A DNA stretch of 64,000 nucleotides from Ruania albidiflava DSM 18029 (GCF_000421225.1 NZ_ATWL01000006.1:62001-126000); one strand, 5' to 3'; positions 1 through 8,182 are shown, counted from the stretch's first letter. Numbers and translations: made by a program. Notes: a model not told the origin generated them from the sequence alone.

Positions 1-500
1 GTGGCGCCGGCGCCGTAGGGCTTCTCCGCGGGGCTGGTGAGCCGGAAGTAGCACAGCTGTCCGATCTTCATTCCCGGCCAGAGCGTGATCGGCAGCGTGG
101 CCACGTTGGACAGCTCCAACGTGACGTGCCCGGAGAAGCCCGGGTCGATGAAGCCGGCGGTGGAGTGGGTGAGCAGGCCGAGCCGGCCGAGGGAGGACTT
201 GCCCTCCAACCGGGCGGCAAGGTCGTCGGGAAGGGTGATCAGCTCCAGGGTGGAGCCGAGCACGAACTCACCGGGATGCAGCATGAACGGCTCGTCGGGG
301 GGAACCTCGACCAGGCGGGTCAGCTCAGGCTGCTCGGCTGCTGGGTCGATCACCGGGTACTTGTGGTTGTCGAAGAGTCGGAAGTACCGGTCCAGGCGCA
401 CGTCCACGCTCGAGGGCTGGACCATCGTCTCGTCGAGCGGGTCCAGGCCCACACGTCCGGAGGTCAGCTCGGCTCGGATGTCACGGTCGGAGAGGAGCAC
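1..500 (-). CDS. dcd: dCTP deaminase, 3' part outside window
   Basis: Deaminates dCTP to dUTP (in actinobacteria often bifunctional, giving dUMP) in cytosolic dTMP supply. The translated N-terminal ~166 residues begin [12 protein letters not shown] and contain the family core [20 protein letters not shown], which carries active-site residues of the Dcd/dUTPase fold. The GTG at 498-500 is chosen because family members usually start with this MLLSDRDIR peptide; there is no strong ribosome site. The gene runs off the left edge. It diverges from tRNA-Gly, an arrangement I recall from other actinobacteria. Identification is firm; the start is likely. Confidence 0.93.
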   Translation of the reverse strand, partial: MLLSDRDIRAELTSGRVGLDPLDETMVQPSSVDVRLDRYFRLFDNHKYPVIDPAAEQPELTRLVEVPPDEPFMLHPGEFVLGSTLELITLPDDLAARLEGKSSLGRLGLLTHSTAGFIDPGFSGHVTLELSNVATLPITLWPGMKIGQLCYFRLTSPAEKPYGAGA

Positions 501-629
501 GAGGCCACGGTAGCCGAGCGGCGCCTGTAGCTGCGAGCGCCCGGTTCATCCCGGTCGGCAGGCGGCCCGTCGATCCCGGCTGGCAGGGGCCCGCTCGGGG
601 CACCCCGTCCCACTGTGCGACAGCCGATG

Positions 630-658
630 TGAAAACACCCGGTCCCGTTAGGTATGCT
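630..658 (+). promoter_or_regulatory. Candidate sigma70-type promoter of tRNA-Gly
   Basis: A TGAAAA hexamer at 630-635 and TATGCT at 653-658 are separated by 17 bases and end about 30 bases before the tRNA. The -10 element is close to consensus, the -35 is weak. Inferred from position and spacing only. Confidence 0.45.
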
Positions 659-688
659 GGCCCCGCTGTGGTCCTCCATGGGCCTCAT

Positions 689-762
689 GCGGGTGTAGTT
701 CAATGGTAGAACTTCAGCTTCCCAAGCTGACGGCGCGGGTTCGATTCCCGTCACCCGCTCCA
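689..762 (+). tRNA. tRNA-Gly(CCC)
   Basis: A complete cloverleaf: 7-bp acceptor stem GCGGGTG (689-695) with CACCCGC (752-758), anticodon stem TCAGC/GCTGA around loop TTCCCAA giving anticodon CCC, a T arm with the GGTTCGATTCC core, and encoded CCA at 760-762. Its 3' half (719-759) is the attachment repeat of the adjoining island. Confidence 0.96.
719..759 (+). repeat. attL-like direct repeat inside tRNA-Gly
   Basis: These 41 bases of the tRNA (anticodon loop to acceptor end) recur in the same orientation at 5286-5326 with two mismatches (739 G/A, 753 A/G). An intact tRNA at one end and a 3'-end copy at the other is the usual signature of tyrosine-recombinase integration into a tRNA gene. Confidence 0.75.
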
Positions 763-1090
763 TGTGATGTCTCGCGACATCGTGAACGGCTGAACCCTCA
801 CCGAGTGTGGGTTCAGCCGTTTTTCCACTTGGTAGGCGTGGGCAGGGGTCTTGCGGTTGATGCCACGGTGGGGGCGCTGATGGTTGTAGTAGTCGCGGAA
901 GGTATCTAGGACGTGTTGCAACTCGGTCAGTGTGGCTGGGTGTTGGGTGCGTAGATGTTTGGCCAGGGTCTGCCAGAAACGTTCGATCTTGCCCTGGGTG
1001 GTGGGCTTGAAGGGTTTGCCGTTCTTCTGGGTGATGCCGTGCAGGGCCAGGAGGGTTTCGAGGGCGTTGCCGGCATCTCCACCTCGGTGC
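751..1090 (-). pseudogene. IS481-type transposase, C-terminal remnant
   Basis: The minus strand encodes about 100 residues of an rve-type DDE transposase C-terminus. Recognisable parts are GITQKNGKPFKPTTQGKIERF (the glutamate-bearing end of the catalytic core) and DYYNHQRPHRGINRKTPAHAY, a signature of IS481/IS3-like enzymes. Upstream, an in-frame stop closes the reading frame near 1090, so the N-terminal three quarters is missing. Downstream the frame runs into the tRNA and stops at 751-753. No intact terminal inverted repeats were found. A dead fragment. Confidence 0.7.
786..824 (+). terminator. Rho-independent terminator after tRNA-Gly
   Basis: Perfect 12-bp stem ACGGCTGAACCC (786-797) with GGGTTCAGCCGT (809-820), 11-base loop, followed by TTTT. 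It lies 24 bases after the tRNA CCA but within the transposase remnant, so the tRNA may terminate in DNA brought by the element. Confidence 0.8.
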
Positions 1091-1205
1091 CATCATCGAG
1101 CTCGGCGTCGGCGAAATCGGATGTCATGCCCTCCTGCCGTAGAAGGGCAGGTTGGTCGCGCAGCGCATGAGGGCGCGGCGCATGGTCGGCTCCTCGTCCT
1201 TGGCG

Positions 1206-1420
1206 ACAGACGACCTGCTCGGCGACGGCGTCCGGCGCCATCAAATCGACCGGTATTCCGTTCGGTGATATCCACGACCCGAGGGCGCTCGGCCGTGCGT
1301 CGGGAACGAAGCCAGCGGCCCTCATCGCAACCTCGACAAGCCGCTCGGAGGCCAGGAGGTCGGGATCGACCGCCAGGTCGCCGTCGGTCGTGAACTCGGC
1401 GAGCGCGATCTCGGTCGCGC
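1206..1420 (-). pseudogene. Nucleotidyltransferase-like fragment
   Basis: About 70 residues on the minus strand read EIALAEFTTDGDLAVDPDLL, then RAAGFVPD and GIPVDLMAPDAVAE. This pattern (an acidic TTD strand, a charged helix, then VDLM) resembles part of AbiEii/MNT-type nucleotidyltransferases common in actinobacteria. The nucleotide-binding GS motif and the C-terminal helices are absent, and the frame degenerates after the VDLM segment. The assignment rests on visual similarity only; it is a remnant in the island. Confidence 0.35.
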
Positions 1421-1518
1421 TCGTTGGGTACGGCCGCGAGCGGCGGCGGCGACAGGGCCGGGTACTCCCCGGAGGGCGTCGAAGCGTCGACGGAGATGAC
1501 GGTCAGCGTCTGCGGTCG

Positions 1519-2115
1519 TCACCGCGGTTCGACGGGCTCCCGGGTGCGCCACCAGGCGATCGTACGTTCCAGGCCAACCCGCCAAGGCACCATCGGCCGC
1601 CATCCGAGAAGATCGCGCGCGAGGGTCGTGTCGGGCCGCCGGATCTGAGGGTCGTCCACGGGTCGCGCGATGTAGTCGATGGACGACGCGGATCCGACAG
1701 TCGCGATGACGTCCTCCGCAATCCGGAGGACGCCCAACTCCTCCGTACCGCCGAGATTCACTGGCCCCGCATGGGCACCGTCGGCGAAGGCGAGGACACC
1801 GCGCACGAGGTCGTCGACGTAGCACAACGAGCGAGTCTGTTCTCCGTCGCCAGCCACGGTGAGAGCATCACCAGCGAGCGCCTGACGGATGAACGTCGGC
1901 ACGGCACGTCCGTCGTGGACGCGCATGCGCGGTCCGTAGGTGTTGAAGATGCGCACGATCCCGGCGTCGACGCCTTTGGCGTCACGATACGCGGCCGTCA
2001 GCGCCTCTCCGAACCGCTTGGCCTCGTCATAGACGCTCCGCGGACCCACCGGGTTCACGTTGCCCCAGTACATCTCCGGCTGAGGATGCACCATCGGGTC
2101 TCCGTACACCTCGGA
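1519..2115 (-). pseudogene. UDP-glucuronate decarboxylase-like, C-terminal half (inversion-split)
   Basis: Encodes the C-terminal ~198 residues of an extended SDR sugar-nucleotide enzyme of the UDP-glucuronate decarboxylase type: [14 protein letters not shown] at the break, the YDEAK form of the YxxxK catalytic motif, then NTYGPRMRVHDGRAVP. The N-terminal half of the same protein lies adjacent on the opposite strand (2112-2453). Halves plus a start codon give about 313 residues, normal for the family, so the gene was broken by inverting its 5' half. No start codon precedes this half, so it should not make enzyme. Confidence 0.8.
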
Positions 2116-2453
2116 TCGTCACCGGCGGTGCGGGGTTCGTCGGGAGTCATCTCTGTGAGACGCTGCTTTCCGAGGGGGCAGAGGTCGTCTGCATCGACAA
2201 CTTCATCACCAGCTCGCCGCGCAACATCGAGCACCTGACCCAGAACCCGCGGATGAGGGTCGTCGGGGCCGATATAGTCGACGGCATCCAGGTCGACGGG
2301 CCCGTCGACCTGGTTCTGCACTTTGCGTCGCCTGCGTCGCCAGTAGACTATCTCGAACTCCCTCTCGAGACCCTCAGGGTCGGCTCGGTGGGAACGATGA
2401 ACGCCCTGGAACTCGCGAGCGCCAAAGGGGCCAGGTTCGTCCTGGCGTCGACA
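2112..2453 (+). pseudogene. UDP-glucuronate decarboxylase-like, N-terminal half (inverted segment)
   Basis: The plus strand encodes [13 protein letters not shown], the Rossmann NAD-binding motif, then CIDNF and [11 protein letters not shown], ending at FVLAST where SEVYGDP would follow. This is the missing N-terminus of the minus-strand half at 1519-2115. The segment is edged by CGGAT (2112-2116) and ACCCG (2453-2457), one base from the expected inverted copy ATCCG. On the minus strand just outside, a GTG at 2458-2460 follows CGGAGG and continues CGG, the first codon of this half: the original start was left behind by the inversion. Confidence 0.8.
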
Positions 2454-2461
2454 CCCGCACG

Positions 2462-3616
2462 TCAGAGGCCCTCCGGGCCGACCACGCGCGCATCGATCGC
2501 TCGTCGACGCCACTCCCCCAGATCGTGCGGGAGCTCGGGTCGATCGTCTCCCTGCACCCCGGTGAGGATGAGGGAAGTGACCCGCCCGGCGAGACGGATG
2601 CGGGTGGAGAATCCGCGGCGATAGCCGAGGTGCGCCAGTCTGGTGGGAATGTCGAGCTTGGCGTCGGCCAGCACGCAGAGACGACCTCCCCTCAACGCCG
2701 GGCGCGCAGACCGCCAGACCACGTCCAACGAATCCGAAACACCCCCGGCCGCGCGGACGGCGTTATTCCACGGAGGGTTCGTTATGACGACTGCTCCCGG
2801 ACCCCGCCGATCCCACGGAATTCGGGCGGCATCCTCGATGCCGGTATCGATCTCGACGCCTGCCCGGGCCGCGTTTCTGCGGGTGTTCTCGACCCTCGCT
2901 GGATCGAGGTCACTCGCGTGGAAAGCGATCCCGGGGTGCTGGAGGCCAGCCTCGATCGCGATCGTACCGTCGCCGCAGAACGGATCGAACGCCCGAGTCT
3001 CGGCCCGCATGCCCGCGATCGCGACGAGGGCGGCGGCGGCCGGCGGATGCAGCGTGCCGGGCGCGGTGTCGTGCTTGTACGGTCGCCGATGGAGCGGTGC
3101 CGCGCTCAGCCGCACGGCCACCACCGCCGCGCCCTGCTTCACGAACAGGCGCACGGTCACGTCCGGACGCTCAGAGGAGGACAGCCCCTCGGCGGTCCGC
3201 GCGAGGTGGGTCGCGCCCCACAGCGGCGCGACCTGTTCGCCGACGGCGTTCTCGACGTCGAATCGGCTGTACCGGTGGTCGCCCTCGATGCTGGCGACGA
3301 CATCGAAGAAAAACTCATCGGGAGCCGTCCGTGCCGCGCTCAGCCTGTGCAGCGCTTCGTCCCAGTCCAGTCCCCGGACGCGCTGCGCGAGGCGGGCCAC
3401 GGCGCCCTTCGTCGCCCCGACGTCGTCGATCCTCGAGATCACGACAAAGAGGTCGTCGACCGTCTGCAGCCGGAGCAGCGCCGCCGCGGGCCCGTCGTAC
3501 TCGAACGTCACCTCACGATTCCCCATCCGGATGCGACGCGCGTCCGGGAAGCGTCTCTCGATCTCCGCAGCGGACACCCATTCCAGCCCTCGCAGCGTCC
3601 GAGCAATCAGTTCCAT
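2462..3616 (-). CDS. THUMP-domain class I RNA methyltransferase
   Basis: A 384-residue SAM-dependent methyltransferase of the RlmL/TrmN-like UPF0020 family, probably N2-methylating guanosine in rRNA or tRNA. The N-terminal ~170 residues resemble a THUMP-type RNA-binding module; the catalytic part shows motif [15 protein letters not shown] and motif IV NPPWNN. The ATG at 3614-3616 is preceded by GGAGAGGGAGAGGAC, a strong ribosome site, and sits 19 bases after the glycosyltransferase stop; longer readings overlap that gene. Its TGA is one base from the former GTG of the inverted UDP-sugar decarboxylase, so three genes once formed an operon. Confidence 0.72.
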   Translation of the reverse strand: MELIARTLRGLEWVSAAEIERRFPDARRIRMGNREVTFEYDGPAAALLRLQTVDDLFVVISRIDDVGATKGAVARLAQRVRGLDWDEALHRLSAARTAPDEFFFDVVASIEGDHRYSRFDVENAVGEQVAPLWGATHLARTAEGLSSSERPDVTVRLFVKQGAAVVAVRLSAAPLHRRPYKHDTAPGTLHPPAAAALVAIAGMRAETRAFDPFCGDGTIAIEAGLQHPGIAFHASDLDPARVENTRRNAARAGVEIDTGIEDAARIPWDRRGPGAVVITNPPWNNAVRAAGGVSDSLDVVWRSARPALRGGRLCVLADAKLDIPTRLAHLGYRRGFSTRIRLAGRVTSLILTGVQGDDRPELPHDLGEWRRRAIDARVVGPEGL

Positions 3617-3635
3617 GTCCTCTCCCTCTCCGCGC

Positions 3636-4520
3636 TCACGCGGTCCCGCTCGCGCCATGATCAGCTCGGGGTCGGTCGACGTCACCCCAGGGGGTGCGGT
3701 GCAGCACATCTGCGTACCACCCGGAGAACACCGGTCGGCAGGTCGCGGAATCCGGCTTTCCCCCGCCGCAGTAGTGGACGATGGCCGGATCCGCCGCCTC
3801 CATCTCCGACAGGTAGTTCCAGGTCTGATCGATGCGGGTCCATTGTTCATGCAAGACGACATTCAGACCAAACTGATCATGCTGCGGCCACCGCCCCTGG
3901 GCGAGGAGGTAGTCCCTCTCCACGCTGCACACGGCCAGGACGCGCGAACCGACGTCCTCCCTGCGCCACGCCTCCAGGTCGACGAGGAGAACACCGGAGT
4001 TGAAGTACTCCGCCTCCGGGTTCAGTCCCAGCCGCTCCCACGGTGCGACCGCGTCTCCGAGGCGCGGGAGGAAGTAGTCGAGGGCGGCGCCGACCACGGA
4101 TCCTCGAAGATCCGCGCTGAGGAGCGCCCGGGGATCGCGCCGCACAAGACTATCCGCATCGACGTATATGCACCGCCGGATCGACTCGGGGTACACGTCG
4201 CCCAGGAGACAGCGGAAGTAATGGGGCTTGCGTTGGAACGGCGCGACGGCCTCATGCCACGTCGCGGACTCGTCGACGGAGAACCACCGCAGAGTGAGCC
4301 GCTGAGCGCACGACTCCACCAGACGCTGTGATTCGCGGTCTATTTCCGCGTGGATCACCGTTAGCTCGACCTCTGTGTCGTCGTTGAGCGACGCATCCAG
4401 CGACGCGACCACGACCGCGAGGTACGGGAGGTAGTTCGCATCGCACGATGTCAGAATCGGCAGGAACACCGCGCCGTGATCTCGATCGTCTGTCAAGCTC
4501 ATGTCCCTCATGTCACTCAT
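3636..4520 (-). CDS. GT8-family glycosyltransferase
   Basis: A 294-residue cytosolic glycosyltransferase of the GT8 group (LgtC/glycogenin-like retaining enzymes using UDP-sugars). Visible features are the N-terminal strand ILTSCDANYLPYLAVVVASL, the metal-binding DxD motif in CIYVDADSLVRRD, FNSGVLLVDLEAWR, and the C-terminal IVHYCGGGKP, with the conserved histidine. Length fits the family; there are no membrane segments. The start overlaps the end of a possible small upstream gene by 8 bases. With the adjacent nucleotide-sugar enzyme it suggests decoration of surface polysaccharide or another acceptor. The donor sugar cannot be told from sequence. Confidence 0.78.
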   Translation of the reverse strand: MSDMRDMSLTDDRDHGAVFLPILTSCDANYLPYLAVVVASLDASLNDDTEVELTVIHAEIDRESQRLVESCAQRLTLRWFSVDESATWHEAVAPFQRKPHYFRCLLGDVYPESIRRCIYVDADSLVRRDPRALLSADLRGSVVGAALDYFLPRLGDAVAPWERLGLNPEAEYFNSGVLLVDLEAWRREDVGSRVLAVCSVERDYLLAQGRWPQHDQFGLNVVLHEQWTRIDQTWNYLSEMEAADPAIVHYCGGGKPDSATCRPVFSGWYADVLHRTPWGDVDRPRADHGASGTA

Positions 4521-4959
4521 ATCCTCGTCCCGGCACGATCCGCAACTGTCCGTCCTCCGCTCGGCGCACGATCATCGGGCGCGAGAACGCATCCACCTGT
4601 TGGCAGAACTCGATGTCGTCCCGCAGACTCTCACGGCTGGCCGCGGGTCGGTCGCCAGTTCTACGACACTGCTGCATCATCACGATGTGCGTGCCCTGCT
4701 TGCCGACAAGCGGCAGGTCACCCAGATCCTCCAGAGTGCACGCGAGGTGTCGGAAGCGCTTCACCGACCCGACCTGCCGGTGCCCGCTGGCGGTTTCGCC
4801 CAGTCACCGGTCTTCGACCCCGCGACTCCCATAGCGGCGCGGCTGCGGGCCGAGCATGAGGCAGCCATGCGTGACCTCTACTACGGAGCCGAGGCGCCGC
4901 CCAGCTACGAGGAGATCATCGAGCGGGTGCATGCTGACGCAGAACTGCTCGCTACTTGA
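4501..4959 (+). CDS. Hypothetical protein, uncertain
   Basis: A 152-residue frame whose C-terminal part (from about 4765) has actinobacterial codon use and a helical, acidic sequence (ARLRAEHEAAMRDLYYGAE, then SYEEIIERVHADAELLA). Its first part overlaps the start of the GT8 gene and the small minus-strand frame, so the given start is doubtful. No family recognised. It could be the 3' end of a truncated island gene. Confidence 0.3.
   Translation: MSLMSLISSSRHDPQLSVLRSAHDHRARERIHLLAELDVVPQTLTAGRGSVASSTTLLHHHDVRALLADKRQVTQILQSAREVSEALHRPDLPVPAGGFAQSPVFDPATPIAARLRAEHEAAMRDLYYGAEAPPSYEEIIERVHADAELLAT
4513..4764 (-). CDS. Small hypothetical protein upstream of GT8 gene
   Basis: An 83-residue reading frame with GTG start at 4762-4764 whose stop overlaps the ATG of the glycosyltransferase gene by 8 bases, the arrangement expected of a translationally coupled operon gene. 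The protein (SRPMIVRRAEDGQLRIVPG near its end) matches no family I recognise. A plus-strand frame covers the same DNA, so only one of the two is likely real; the operon-like overlap favours this one. Confidence 0.3.
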   Translation of the reverse strand: MKRFRHLACTLEDLGDLPLVGKQGTHIVMMQQCRRTGDRPAASRESLRDDIEFCQQVDAFSRPMIVRRAEDGQLRIVPGRGYE

Positions 4960-5159
4960 GATTGGCCAGGAACGACGCCGCATGGCAGCGATCGACAGCA
5001 GCGCGAGGCGCCGATAGTGAGCCATGTGCAAGCGCTGGGCGCCCTGGATCTCCGTCTGCTTGATCCAGAGACACCTGCTCCCACACGTCAAGACGCACCG
5101 CGTTTCCAGGCGTCGGCCCGGCGGCGCATCCACGAGGCGCGATCGGTTCAGGGAGCAAG

Positions 5160-5297
5160 ATGAAATGGCGAACGCTCCCAGGGGCGCCTCCGGACTCCCT
5201 CCTGCTCCGCGCCGATCGGGCATCGTCGCAGGTCAGAGCGCGTCTTCCGCGCGATGGCAGGGTTGTCAAAGTCCCGGGACGACGATTCCCAAGCTGA
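5160..5297 (+). CDS. Possible 45-residue basic peptide ending in the att repeat
   Basis: ATG at 5160 with GGGAG six bases upstream, encoding a basic 45-residue peptide (MKWRTLPGAPPDSLLLRAD to PGRRFPS). Its last codons and TGA lie in the duplicated tRNA segment. Excisionases of tRNA-integrated elements are small basic proteins near att, but no fold is recognisable, so this is only a possibility. Confidence 0.15.
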   Translation: MKWRTLPGAPPDSLLLRADRASSQVRARLPRDGRVVKVPGRRFPS

Positions 5298-5326
5298 CGG
5301 CGCGGATTCGATTCCCGTCGCCCGCT
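5286..5326 (+). repeat. attR-like copy of the tRNA-Gly 3' end
   Basis: Copy of tRNA-Gly bases 719-759 with two substitutions (5306 A, 5320 G). It keeps the anticodon 3' side, the T arm core and acceptor strand but has no 5' half, so it is not a tRNA. It marks the right boundary of the island. Confidence 0.75.
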
Positions 5327-5490
5327 TCGCAGGCCGGGCTCCAGTAGCCCGGCCGCTGGTGTCTCCAGGTGGCGTCACCGCGCCCGGGCGTGGGGCCAGC
5401 GAGCGCGACGAGGATCATCGCCACAGCGAGCGGGACCATGGTCTGGGCGAATGCGGTCGGGGCGCCGGTCGGCGCCAGGCCTAGGTATGG

Positions 5491-6101
5491 CACCTGCTGA
5501 AGCTCGCTGGCGTGGCAGTCACCGCCGAGACACCAGCCGCCACGCTGCCGGACGGGGTGGATACCATTCTGGAGCAGCTGGAGCCGTTCCCAGCGGTCGT
5601 CCTCTCCGAGCGCTACGACATCCTCGCGTACAACGGCACGTTCCGGTTCATGGTCGGCGACTTCGACGAAGTCCCGGACGGCGAGCGAAACTATCTGTGG
5701 CTGTTCTTCACCCACCGCTACTGGCAGGCGATCTGCGTCAATCGGGACCGGGCAGCGTTGCACCTGGTCAACAGCATGCGCGCGGCGATGGCACCGCACC
5801 TCGACGATCCGCTCTGGAATGCTCTCGTCGCTCGGCTCCGAGAGGCGTCATCGGAGTTCGAATCGCTGTGGCGACGCTCCGACGTCACAGCGATGGCGAT
5901 GGCGGAGAAGGAGTTCCGCAGCCCGTACGGTGAGCTTCGATCCATGGCACCAGGCTGGCCATCGGTGGAGACGGGCTGAACCGGCTGATGGTGTATGCGC
6001 CCCGCGACGACGCCACCCGGGCCCGGTTCGAACGGCTGCTGACTGAGGGCAATCCCGATCCGACCGGCGCGGGCCTGCTGCGAGAGCCAGCGAGGGTCTG
6101 A
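5491..6101 (+). pseudogene. MmyB-type transcription regulator, truncated and frameshifted
   Basis: The frame from 5491 encodes the ligand-binding domain typical of actinobacterial MmyB-type HTH regulators: HLLKLAG, a linker, then ILEQLEPFPAVVLSERYDIL, YLWLFFTHRYW and a long helical segment. The N-terminal helix-turn-helix is missing, with an in-frame stop a few codons upstream (about 5482). Near 5940-5975 the frame shifts; the C-terminal end LNRLMVYAPRDDATRARFERLL continues in another frame to TGA at 6101. Two lesions mean it is non-functional. It lies just outside the right att-like repeat. Confidence 0.72.
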
Positions 6102-6271
6102 ACCGGGCGACGATGACGGGGCAGGGCGCGGACCGCAGCGGGATGAGCCGGCAACGCCGGCCGATCGCCGGGTGAGTACCGCGCACCGGCAGCGAACCTG
6201 CCCCGGTGAGCTCCGCCGTCGGACTGGGGCAGGAGCGCGGAGAACGCCCGGGTGCCTGCCGTGCTCGCCGA

Positions 6272-7954
6272 CTACCGCCGCAGCTGGCGGTACCGCTCGA
6301 TGAGCGCCTTCGTGGAGGAGTCCTGCGCGGCGAGCGCGTCGGTGTCCCCCTGGACCGCGGGCGCGATCTGCAGGGCGAGCTGCTTGCCGAGCTCCACCCC
6401 CCACTGGTCGAAGGAGTCGATGCCCCAGACGACGCCCTGCACGAAGGTGATGTGCTCGTACAGCGCGATCAGCTGGCCCAGGACGCTCGGCGTCAGCTCC
6501 GGGCCGAGGATCGAGGTGGTCGGCCGGTTCCCGGTGAACACCCGCGCCGGCACGATCTCCTCCGCAGTGCCCTCGGCGCGCACCTCGTCCGCAGTCTTGC
6601 CGAACGCGAGCGCCTTGGTCTGGGCGAAGAAGTTCGCCAGGAACAGGGAGTGCACGTCGGTGCCGCCATCGGTGAGCGGGTGGGCCGGGTTCGCCATCGC
6701 GATGAAGTCGGCCGGGATCACCCGGGTGCCCTGGTGGATCAGCTGGTAGAAAGCGTGCTGACCGTTGGTACCCGGCTCGCCCCAGAAGACCTCGCCGGTG
6801 TCGATGGTGACCGGGCTGCCGTCCCAGCGCACCCCCTTGCCGTTGGACTCCATGGTCAGCTGCTGCAGGTAGGCGGGGAACCGGTGCAGGTACTGGGCAT
6901 AGGGCAGCACCGCATGGGTCTGCGCGTCCAGGAAGTTCGTGTACCAGACGTTCAGCAGACCCATCAGCGCCGGGACGTTGCGCGCGAACGGGGTGCTGCG
7001 GAAGTGCTCGTCGATGGTGTGGAAGCCGGCGAGGAACTCGGCGAAGTGGTCCGGGCCGATCGCGACCGCCAGGGAGGTGCCGATCACCGAGTCCACCGAG
7101 TAGCGCCCGCCCACCCAGTCCCAGAAGCCGAACGCGTTCGCCGGGTCGATGCCGAAGTCCGCCACCTTGTCCAGGGCGGTGGAGACGGCGACGAAGTGCT
7201 TGGTGACCGCCTCGGTGCGCGCCTCCTGGGTGTCGGCCAGCGCACCGGCGGCGGCCAGCTTCTCCCACAGCCACTCCCGGGCCAGGCGCGCGTTGGTCAG
7301 GGTCTCCAGGGTGCCGAAGGTCTTGGAGGCGACGATGAAGAGGGTGGTCTCCGGGTCGAGGCCCTTGGTCGTCTCGGCGACATCCGTGGGGTCGATGTTG
7401 GAGATGAACCGCACCTCGAGATGGTCGGCGACGTACGGGCGGAGCGCCTCGTAGGCCATCACGGGACCCAGGTCGGAGCCGCCGATGCCGATGTTCACCA
7501 CAGTGCGTACCGGCTTACCGGTGATGCCGGTCCACTCCCCGCTGCGCACCTTGTTCGCGAACGCGTACATCTTGTCCAGCTCGGCGTGCACGTCGGCATC
7601 CACGTCCTGACCGTCCACGTGCAGCGCCGGGGTGGCACCGGCGGGGCGGCGCAGAGCAGTGTGCAGCACGGCGCGGTCCTCGGTGACGTTGATGTGTCCG
7701 CCGGAGAACATCGCCTCGATCCTGCCGGTCAGGCCCACCTCGTCCGCGAGCTGCAGGAGGAGCTCGACTGTGCGGTCGGTGATGAGGTTCTTCGACAGGT
7801 CGACGTGCAGGTCACCGGCCCGGAAGGCGAACCGCTGCGCCCGGTCGGGGTCCTCGGCGAACCAGGTGCGCAGGTCCGGGGTGAGGGAGTCCTGGTGGGC
7901 GTGCAGGCCGGCCCAGGCGCGGGTGCCGGCGGCGTCGATCGGTGCGGGGATCAC
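6272..7954 (-). CDS. pgi: Glucose-6-phosphate isomerase
   Basis: Interconverts glucose-6-phosphate and fructose-6-phosphate in glycolysis and gluconeogenesis, in the cytosol. The 560-residue protein is full length, with the sugar-phosphate site [16 protein letters not shown], the [18 protein letters not shown] segment, and [10 protein letters not shown] near the catalytic glutamate and lysine region. GTG at 7952-7954 is preferred because GAGGAG lies five bases upstream and the longer reading adds 30 residues unlike the family. Monocistronic here. The upstream region has repeated GGTCTG elements. Confidence 0.95.
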   Translation of the reverse strand: MIPAPIDAAGTRAWAGLHAHQDSLTPDLRTWFAEDPDRAQRFAFRAGDLHVDLSKNLITDRTVELLLQLADEVGLTGRIEAMFSGGHINVTEDRAVLHTALRRPAGATPALHVDGQDVDADVHAELDKMYAFANKVRSGEWTGITGKPVRTVVNIGIGGSDLGPVMAYEALRPYVADHLEVRFISNIDPTDVAETTKGLDPETTLFIVASKTFGTLETLTNARLAREWLWEKLAAAGALADTQEARTEAVTKHFVAVSTALDKVADFGIDPANAFGFWDWVGGRYSVDSVIGTSLAVAIGPDHFAEFLAGFHTIDEHFRSTPFARNVPALMGLLNVWYTNFLDAQTHAVLPYAQYLHRFPAYLQQLTMESNGKGVRWDGSPVTIDTGEVFWGEPGTNGQHAFYQLIHQGTRVIPADFIAMANPAHPLTDGGTDVHSLFLANFFAQTKALAFGKTADEVRAEGTAEEIVPARVFTGNRPTTSILGPELTPSVLGQLIALYEHITFVQGVVWGIDSFDQWGVELGKQLALQIAPAVQGDTDALAAQDSSTKALIERYRQLRR

Positions 7955-7989
7955 TTCAGCTCCTCGGGCGGCGGTTCTGGTCACGCAAT

Positions 7990-8055
7990 GTCTGGCCGTG
8001 GCAGCGGTCTGTCGGCGGTCTGGCCGTACCAGCCGCCAGACCAAGACAACGGTCT
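7990..8055. promoter_or_regulatory. Clustered GGTCTG elements upstream of pgi
   Basis: Within about 65 bases the motif (G)GTCTG recurs four times on the plus strand and once inverted; GGTCTGGC at 8017-8024 and GCCAGACC at 8035-8042 form a perfect 8-bp inverted repeat with a 10-base spacer. It could be a regulator site or a hairpin in the pgi leader. No known regulator is assigned. Confidence 0.3.
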
Positions 8056-8170
8056 GCCCCTACGTTACGCGGACGGGCGCGGGCATGGGCGGCCGTCCGC
8101 GTACCGGCACGCTCGTCGGTATCGGCCCGGGTGGGCGGACAGCAGGAGGCCTTACCAGTCAGCACCGACA

Positions 8171-8182
8171 TTCTCCGGAGAA
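8171..8182. repeat. 12-bp palindrome TTCTCCGGAGAA
   Basis: Perfect palindrome in the pgi/HNH intergenic region, 21 bases before the DnaA box pair. It may be an operator for the divergent promoters; function unknown. Confidence 0.35.

Larger units (their letters stand above)
719..5326. mobile_element. Decayed genomic island integrated in tRNA-Gly(CCC)
   Basis: The 4.6-kb segment between the two tRNA-end repeats holds mostly broken or horizontally mobile genes: an IS481-type transposase tail, a nucleotidyltransferase piece, a UDP-sugar decarboxylase gene split by inversion, a THUMP methyltransferase and a GT8 glycosyltransferase. No integrase or excisionase survives, so the element should be immobile. 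What is seen is the repeat and the content; integration by a tyrosine recombinase is inference from how such repeats usually arise. Confidence 0.65.
4960..5490. other. Island right end, no intact gene
   Basis: Contains the right tRNA-end repeat (5286-5326), a short possible reading frame at 5160-5297, and on the minus strand at about 5370-5450 one hydrophobic stretch (QTMVPLAVAMILVALAG) like a single transmembrane helix of a lost membrane protein. No integrase-like sequence was recognised. Confidence 0.5.

Noticed and set aside
5286-5326. Second tRNA-Gly gene
   Set aside because: Lacks the 5' acceptor strand, D arm and half the anticodon stem; it is a 3'-end duplicate.
5266-5799. Membrane protein gene on the minus strand
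   Set aside because: Only one hydrophobic stretch near 5370-5450; the rest is antisense to the regulator remnant.
6205-6222. 18-base exact repeat shared with 24213-24230 (GGTGAGCTCCGCCGTCGG)
   Set aside because: Only two copies, no common context, and near chance level for biased composition.
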